Shown: piece by piece, positions 6,939-11,907 of the stretch
Position numbering within the stretch: position 1 is the first letter of the stretch
How the letters are laid out: each line of letters opens with the position of its first letter
Assembly: GCA_003024985.2 (NCBI GenBank)
Contig: PXIH01S0000023.1
Length of the DNA: 11,907 nucleotides
Reading direction: 5' to 3' (one strand)
From: Euperipatoides rowelli
Taxonomy: Eukaryota > Onychophora > Udeonychophora > Euonychophora > Peripatopsidae
Made by a program: the position numbers and the translations under genes
Notes under the pieces: model-generated
Databases searched by the model: none
What the model was told of the DNA's origin: nothing
Seen by the model: the letters and a program-made list of their open reading frames with translations, nothing else

Positions 6939-8140
6939 AGGAAGAGGAGTTGAATATCCACATAATTTTTATCATAAATGTCTTTTGATGAGTATATTAT
7001 TTATTTTAAAATTAATAAAATAATTTGGCATGACATAAAATAGGTAAGAGTGGATATTAGAAACTGGAAAATAATTTTATTTGGCATAAATTTAATTTTG
7101 ACAACTTATATAAAATAAAATGTTTAATATGTACATACAACCTGTAAAATATCTGATTTTTTTTTTCATTCAAATATATACGTTTGTTTGCTTTTTTTTT
7201 TAATCGATGACAATAAAATGCTTTTAGAATTACATAAATAAACCTGAAAATAAAAGCAAATATAATGTTAGTTTTTTTTTTTTAAAACAAAATTCCCCCT
7301 CATAGCTAGCTAGCAAAACTTTTAGAAAATTGACTAAACTTGTAAAAGGAGTGTAAAAATCTTTACTAAAAAGACAACCTTTTCTCATTAAGGCAGTTGA
7401 GATCAATCTATTTGCATTATTTATTTGCTCCAAAAATAAATAAATAAATAAAATAAAAATAAAGGCAAGAGTTTGATTTTTAAAAATAATTAATAATATT
7501 CATTTTTAATGTTTTATGCAGAGAATTTAAAAAAAAAAAAAAATGAAATTCTCAGAGGTTTTTATTTTTCAATGCAATCTCCTTCACAATCCAATCCAAT
7601 TAGAATCAGGAAAAAGAAATTCAAAAGTGATTTTGCTTCTTAAAATAGTGTTTACCACATGAGTAACTGCACACAACTTTTCAAAAATTGCATGATACTG
7701 TGACATTTCCAAAGTAATTTGGTTATGATCAAGTATGTTATTGTTTATCTTGCTTTTAATTAAATATAGACTTCTATTTTAAACAACTCACCTCACTTTA
7801 TTAGCAATTTAATCGATAATGCTTAAATGAATTTGAGCTTTGTTTTGTGTAATTTAGAGAGATTAAAAGAGAATAATGATTGTTTCAAATGACAACTTTT
7901 GGAAAGGTTAAACATGGCTAATGTTTATAATACTTTAACATTTTATGTGAATTTTAAAAAAATAATTTAAAAGTATATTATGAAAGCTATGAAAAAATTA
8001 ATTAAATCTTTTATATTTTCTCTAAAAAACATGTGAAAATTGAAATTTAATAAAAAAATGTGTTTGATGAATCATAACAAAATTTTCAAGATTTTTTTTA
8101 AATGATTTTTTAATGCAACCTTAAGTTTTATATTTTGTTT
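6939..8140. other. AT-rich non-coding stretch with TAAA microsatellite
   Basis: No gene was recognised. A TAAA-type microsatellite lies at about 7436-7464. TAAACAT and ATGTTTA form a 7 bp hairpin around a 5 bp loop at 7909-7927. Several A and T runs of 8-14 bases are present. The minus-strand frame at 7230-7433 shows no domain and is treated as chance. Confidence 0.55.
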
Positions 8141-8218
8141 CAAATCATTGCAGGTTTATAACTCCATTTTGGATGTACTTAGGCCCTAATAACCGGACAC
8201 TTTATCCATGTCTGAGAT

Positions 8219-8319
8219 ACAGTTGAGCCATGGACAATACCATTTGCATGGACATTTCATCCACAGTTGAGCCACTAGTCTTGACCCTTAGCCCTTAGGC
8301 TATTCAGTGTCCATGCAAA
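8219..8319. repeat. Cluster of short direct and inverted repeats
   Basis: ACAGTTGAGCCA is repeated directly at 8219-8230 and 8263-8274. TTTGCATGGACA at 8243-8254 is repeated in inverted form at 8308-8319. The patch is richer in G+C than its surroundings. A related motif lies inverted at 9928-9940, beyond the minisatellite. It may be a transposon end or a fragment of a dispersed repeat; the family is not recognised. Confidence 0.55.
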
Positions 8320-8929
8320 CATGATCTTGGTTCACCTGCTTTGGAGTCATGTTAAACTGATTTTCGTGACATCTTTAATCTTCACAAGATATAACTTTTC
8401 TGTTTAAAAAATATAACGAAATAAAGTTTATTGCCTTATTAAAGTACAATTTGTTAAGTTTAATCCTAGGTTATGATGAAATATAATGGTAGTTTTCAGT
8501 ATCGAAAAAGCGATTCAATTATGTTTTTAAATTTTGTATTCAAATGTTAAGTACATTATAAATGTCATTAATAGATACGATATCGTAATCGTATACTGTA
8601 TACATTTCATTCAGGAATTTTAAATTTTTTTTTTCATCTTGTCATTACTCCTTTATTATTAAATATTAGCAAGAATTGATTCCCCCCCAGAAGATATCAA
8701 AAAGATATAACTTAATGGTATTTAATTTTTGTGAAATTGTGACATTCACTTTAGTGTGAGGGCCCTAAAGATAATGGGTAATTAAAGTAAGATTTATATT
8801 AGTTTATTTATTTATCAACTAGAAAAAAAAGACATGTCTGTTAATGTGAATAATTAAAATGTTTACAATAAAATATATATTAACTGGTATTATATTAAAG
8901 TAATTTTTTATTGTATAACTGTGATTGAA
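8320..8929. other. AT-rich spacer before the minisatellite
   Basis: No gene was recognised. TACGATATCGTA, a perfect 12 bp palindrome, lies near 8576-8587. A run of C interrupts the AT-rich sequence near 8682-8688. Confidence 0.5.
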
Positions 8930-9848
8930 ATGGAGTTGTGTTCCCACGGTTACTAACCATGTTGTGTTGCCAGTGTAACTAACCGCATATTAGTTAGAGT
9001 TGGGTTCCCATGGTAACTAACTAATTGGAGTTGTGTTTCCATGGTAAATAACCATGTATAAGATGGAGTTGAGTTCCCATGGCAACTAACCGCACATTAG
9101 ATGGAGTTTTGTTCCCATGGTAACTAACCACATATAGGATGAAGTTCTCCCCCCCCATGGTAACTAACCATACATTAGATGGAGTTGTGTTCCCATGGTA
9201 ATTAACCATATTAGACAATTATATTTCCATGGTAACTAACTGCGTATAAGATGGAGTTGTGTTCCCATAGTAACTAACATGTTGTGTTCCAATGGTACTA
9301 ACCGTGTATAAGATGGAGTTGTGTTCCCATGGTAACTAACCGCTTATAAGATGGAGTGGTTCCCATGATAACTAACCAGGTATAAGATGGAGTTGTGTTC
9401 CCATGGTAACTAACCGCATTTAATATGGAGTTGTGTTCCCAAATTAACTAACCACATATAATATGGAGCTGTATTCCATTTGGTATCTAAATGCAAGATG
9501 GATTTGTTTGCATAGTAATTAACTGCATATAAGATGGCGTTGTGTTCCCAAAGCAACTAACCTCATATAAGATGGAGTTCTGTTCCCATGGTAACTAACC
9601 GCATATAATATGGAGTTGTGTTCCCATATTAACTAACCACATATAATATGGAGCTGTATTCCAATTGGTGTTTGCATAGTAATTAACTGCATATAAGATG
9701 GAGTTGTGTTCCCAAAGCAACTAACCTCATATAAGATGGAGTTGTGTTCCCATGGTAACTAACCGTGTTTCTATGGAGTTGTGTTCGCATAGTAACTAAA
9801 CATGTATAAGAAGGAGTAGTGTTCCCAAAGTAACTGACCATGTATAAG
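8930..9848 (+). repeat. Minisatellite, ~38 bp unit, about 25 copies
   Basis: Units begin ATGGAGTTGTG, continue through a core GTTCCCATGGTAAC and end CTAACCGCATATAAG, mostly 38 bp long. About 25 copies can be counted; those at the left edge and near 9470-9500 and 9660-9690 are shortened or scrambled. The period is not a multiple of three and the frames shift, so the two minus-strand frames in the array (9021-9218 and 9683-9877) are artefacts. The core is an imperfect palindrome that fits the X-box consensus GTHNYYATRRNAAC in nine copies and misses by one base in about eight more. Tandem arrays of this size often vary between individuals and sometimes lie inside mobile elements. Confidence 0.9.
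9387..9735 (+). repeat. Higher-order duplication inside the minisatellite
   Basis: Block 9387-9571 (about 185 bp, five units) and block 9572-9735 (about 164 bp) contain the same ordered series of variant units: a standard unit, one with AWATTAACTAACCACATATAAT, one with GAGCTGTATTCCA, one with TTTGCATAGTAATTAACTGC, and one with CCCAAAGCAACTAACCTC. The second block lacks about 21 bp between the third and fourth variant. This shows a block duplication followed by a deletion. Confidence 0.75.
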
Positions 9849-9971
9849 ACAAGAAAAAAATGACCATTTGAATGCATAATCTTTGTTCATGGTTTACACA
9901 TGGTTCATCCATGGTTGAAATAAACCATCCATGCGAATGGGACCATAAAGGTATTAAATTTTAAACAAGTT
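9849..9971. other. Right flank of the minisatellite with CATGG-rich sequence
   Basis: This short segment has several CCATG/CATGG motifs and TCCATGCGAATGG at 9928-9940. The latter is the inverse of CCATTTGCATGGA at 8240-8252, with 12 of 13 bases matching. Together they may mark the two ends of a unit that contains the minisatellite; this is a weak inference. Confidence 0.3.
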
Positions 9972-10022
9972 TATACCATGTGACAATGTATACCATGTGA
10001 CAATTTATATCATTCGACAATT
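9972..10022 (+). repeat. 17 bp tandem repeat, three copies
   Basis: Copies at 9972-9988, 9989-10005 and 10006-10022 follow TATACCATGTGACAATK. The first two are nearly identical and the third has changed at several positions. The period is exactly 17 bp. Confidence 0.8.
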
Positions 10023-10437
10023 GTATTACAATCTTTTATTTAAATCACGTCACATATTTTATTTCAAATTTTTGCAAGCCTGTAACCCACTTCTGATAAT
10101 ATTTATTAGGGGTGAAATTTTGAAATATGTTTATGCTGGTTGACAAATTAATCTTTCTTTAAAAAATTCAGATAATCTGTCTTATAAAGTGGCGATCGGC
10201 CATAGGCATGTTCAGTAGAGTATGTTTTAACTTCTTAGAATGGTAGCCCACTAAAGGTATATAGTGTCTGCCTAGAAATCTCACAACTTCATTTGATCCA
10301 GAAATGTTCATTGATTGGTTAATGATAGGGCTAGTGGAAACTGTGTAAAATTGATCAAAAACGAATAAACACCTTTCGTTTACTTATTCATTATCATTAT
10401 GGTTGGGGAATTGCTATTTATTACCTAGTGGAAGTTT
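10023..10437. other. AT-rich stretch, no gene called
   Basis: A minus-strand frame from ATG at 10311 to a stop at 10168-10170 gives 47 residues of mixed composition and is open for 24 more codons upstream. No splice or promoter signal supports it, and frames of this length are expected by chance. Confidence 0.4.
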
Positions 10438-10478
10438 GGGTTAGCTTTGGGTGAAGGTTAAGACTGTAAATAAAAAAA
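10438..10478 (+). repeat. Dispersed repeat, copy A
   Basis: The segment GGGTTAGCTTTGGG ... GGTTAAGACTGTAAATAAA resembles 11259-11309 (GGGTTGAGCGTTGGG ... GGTTATGACTGTGAACAAA) in the same orientation, about 820 bp apart. The copies differ mainly by the length of the G run. It is likely a piece of a dispersed or mobile repeat, family not recognised. Confidence 0.45.
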
Positions 10479-10592
10479 AATCAGACAGCTGAGCAATTTA
10501 GTCATGGAATAAAAGGAGTTTCTGAGTTTGCTAAGCAGATGCTAGCATGGTTAAAAGACATACATACAGCTAAAAAACAATCAGACCAATAG
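10479..10592 (+). other. Short open frame, coding-like but unsupported
   Basis: The frame is open for 37 codons and ends with TAG at 10590-10592. It reads QTAEQFSHGIKGVSEFAK followed by further helix-prone residues. Composition is richer in Ala, Glu, Gln and Gly than most frames here. The only acceptor-like AG (10484) follows an A run rather than pyrimidines. It could be an exon end or a decayed gene fragment, but chance is equally possible. Confidence 0.15.
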
Positions 10593-10710
10593 ATGTGCAC
10601 AAGTCTAAATAGAAATTTCTTTAGTTTTAAAGTAATTAAAAAATATTTTTTTCAATTATTATAACCTTTTATCTGCATTAAGAAAATAATGAACACTTTT
10701 TATTTTCCAG

Positions 10711-10784
10711 CACTTCAGGGCTTAGTCGAGCAGTATTATCGACAGATTCGGTCTCCGGTGTCACCAGTTCGTGCACGTTTCCAG
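10711..10784 (+). CDS. Candidate internal exon with GC-type donor
   Basis: TTTTTATTTTCCAG (ending at 10710) is a strong splice acceptor. It is followed by a 74 bp patch clearly richer in G+C and CpG than its surroundings. In one frame the patch reads two leading bases and then LQGLVEQYYRQI ... RARFQ, 24 codons. It ends at CAG|GCAATT, which is close to the GC-AG donor consensus CAG|GCAAGT. No GT donor of good quality is present. The frame stays open to a stop at 10848-10850, so a terminal exon is also possible. I do not recognise the protein. A fragment of a GC-richer repeat would be an alternative explanation. Confidence 0.3.
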
Positions 10785-11258
10785 GCAATTTTTCTTAAGA
10801 TTTCTATGTTAATTTCAATTCTAATTTATTCATATTGTTCTTTCTAATAGGATTAGTTAAGTTAGAGGTTGATTGATTTTGGTTGATATTTGCGAATAAC
10901 GTTAAGTTTGTAACATCTTACGTCAATTAAGAATAAGATATTTGTTGATCAATTAACTGCAAATAGAGCCAATTTATTATTATTATTTTAAAAAATTGTT
11001 TTCCAACATATTGTATCATATTGGGTGTGCAAAATTGTAAAATGGTGCCAATAATCAATTTATAGTGTCTGTGTAGCAAACTTATCTGCACAGATGACTA
11101 AAAAAAACAACACTGATTGCTTAAAGACCAGGCTGAAAAGTAATTAAGCAATAATTAAGGGCATGGACGACATTAAAAAAAATAATTAAGCAATTTTATT
11201 TGATTTAATAATTTGGATTAGGTTTGCGACATAGTGTTTATTTCAACTAACTGCAGTA
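10785..11258. other. AT-rich stretch with a repeated TAATTAAGCAAT motif
   Basis: No gene was recognised. TAATTAAGCAAT occurs at 11141-11152 and 11183-11194, and the inverse ATTGCTTA lies near 11116-11123. These may be traces of a small local duplication. Confidence 0.45.
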
Positions 11259-11309
11259 GGGTTGAGCGTTGGGGGGGGGGGGGGAGGTTATGACTGTGAA
11301 CAAAATAAT
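11259..11309 (+). repeat. Dispersed repeat, copy B, with poly-G run
   Basis: This is the second copy of the repeat seen at 10438-10478. It includes 14 G at 11271-11284 and continues into TATGACTGTGAACAAAATAA. Shortly after it comes ATGGCTGCCGATC. Confidence 0.45.
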
Positions 11310-11694
11310 ATGGCTGCCGATCTATTCAGTGCTAATAACATTTTGACATATCTTACATGGTTGGTTGTATTTTATGTGGTAGTTTTAATAATTCATAACA
11401 ATGTAAAGAAATAACTACAATTGCTATGCTCACTTTGACAATATGTCCAACTTGAGTTTCCTGTGAATGATCGTTAGCGCTCGTCATTTCGTTAAGCGTT
11501 ACTGAAACCAGTCGACAGATCAAACCCTCAAAGTGGCAATGAGACTTTTCTTAGAGGAAATAAATATGTGAAAATTTAAATTCACAAGTTATTGAGATAA
11601 AGATTTCTGTTATACTAATCGGAATAGCATGTTCCGAAGCCAGTAACAGTGCCATCTAATGGGCTTATTCAAAACTTTTTTGTTCTTCTTTTAG
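11310..11694. other. Stretch with a CpG-richer patch, no gene called
   Basis: The patch 11468-11520 contains several CpG sites in an otherwise CpG-poor sequence. On the minus strand an ATG at 11487 opens 44 codons to 11353, with a hydrophobic middle part that could span a membrane; the length is within chance expectation. An inverted pair TGTGAA/TTCACA lies near 11567-11586. Confidence 0.3.
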
Positions 11695-11805
11695 ATCACT
11701 GATATATATAAAAAAACACAAAAAAAGGTTGGACCCCCGTGTAACGGGCTTAAAATATCGGCGCGGGAACTATTTTTAGAAACTTTAAGTGGTGTTTTCT
11801 CTTAG
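11695..11805 (+). CDS. Weak terminal-exon candidate
   Basis: TTTTTTGTTCTTCTTTTAG ends at 11694 and is a good acceptor. The next 36 codons are open, beginning ITDIYKKTQKKVGPP and ending with TAG at 11803-11805. CCCG and CGGG around 11736-11748 can form a small hairpin. The start of the frame is very A-rich and no partner exon was found, so this is a low-confidence call. Confidence 0.15.
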   Translation: MTDIYKKTQKKVGPPCNGLKISARELFLETLSGVFS

Positions 11806-11907
11806 ATAAACAGGGCTTAAAGGTCACACGAAATGGAATTTTTTTTTTTTTTTTATGATTTAATTTCAAAGAAAATTACTAAAAAAAATTATTCCACTTG
11901 ATTAAAA
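11806..11907. other. AT-rich window end
   Basis: A run of 16 T lies at 11839-11854. Nothing else was recognised before the window ends. Confidence 0.5.

Noticed and set aside
7230-7433. 67-codon minus-strand open frame
   Set aside because: It contains a translated homopolymer run and no known motif; no supporting signals. A good acceptor-like tract lies near its end (TTTTATTTTCAG on the minus strand) but the following sequence is AT-rich and not exon-like.
8155-8232. Possible exon after CATTGCAG at 8153
   Set aside because: The pyrimidine tract is weak, no donor fits, and the patch is part of a cluster of short repeats.
9021-9877. Repetitive minus-strand open frames with HGNTTPS-like repeats
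   Set aside because: They are translations of the 38 bp minisatellite. The period is not divisible by three, so the peptide repeat is interrupted and shifted between units; not a repeat protein.
10168-10311. Minus-strand ATG frame of 47 codons, open further upstream
   Set aside because: No splice, promoter or polyadenylation signals fit; length is within chance.
10711-10784. tRNA-derived SINE as explanation of the GC-rich patch
   Set aside because: No convincing A-box and B-box pair was found; GTTCGTGCACG only loosely resembles a B-box.
11353-11487. Minus-strand 44-codon frame with hydrophobic middle
   Set aside because: Short, no family recognised and only a weak donor at its end; not strong enough to annotate as a gene.

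Overview
The window looks like non-coding nuclear DNA of a eukaryote, most likely an AT-rich invertebrate animal; a mollusc would fit, but nothing in the sequence proves it. It is strongly A+T rich and full of homopolymer runs. It carries diverged transposon-like and minisatellite repeats, and has single undetermined bases at 3191 and 5272 that point to a draft assembly. No bacterial-style gene, rRNA, tRNA or CRISPR array was seen. Every reading frame is short, and frames of 40-70 codons are expected by chance at this composition, so no protein-coding gene can be called firmly.

Layout. 1-1220: AT-rich, with one short direct repeat (275-355). 1221-1348: an imperfect inverted repeat that would fold into a long hairpin. 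2151-2362: a diverged direct duplication. 2656-2837 and 3974-4020: a 47-48 bp tandem repeat split by a 1.12 kb insertion (2838-3961). The insertion has short terminal inverted repeats and repeated subterminal motifs, so it resembles a non-autonomous DNA transposon. A second, foldback-type element (3398-3821) sits inside it, flanked by 7 bp direct repeats. 4282-5410, minus strand: signals that line up as a small gene model, in order a heat-shock-element-like site, TATA box, start codon in good context, splice donor, two possible acceptors, stop codon and AATAAA. 5411-8140: unassigned AT-rich DNA. 8219-8319: a short repeat cluster. 8930-9848: about 25 copies of a roughly 38 bp minisatellite whose core matches the X-box bound by RFX transcription factors. 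9972-10022: a 17 bp x 3 tandem repeat. 10023-11907: AT-rich DNA with two exon-like patches (10711-10784 and 11695-11805), poly-G tracts and a diverged dispersed repeat.

No pathway can be assembled. The main content is nested mobile DNA inside a satellite array, a minisatellite that amplifies a transcription-factor-like palindrome, and one speculative stress-promoter gene model. All motif calls were made by eye, without alignment or database search.
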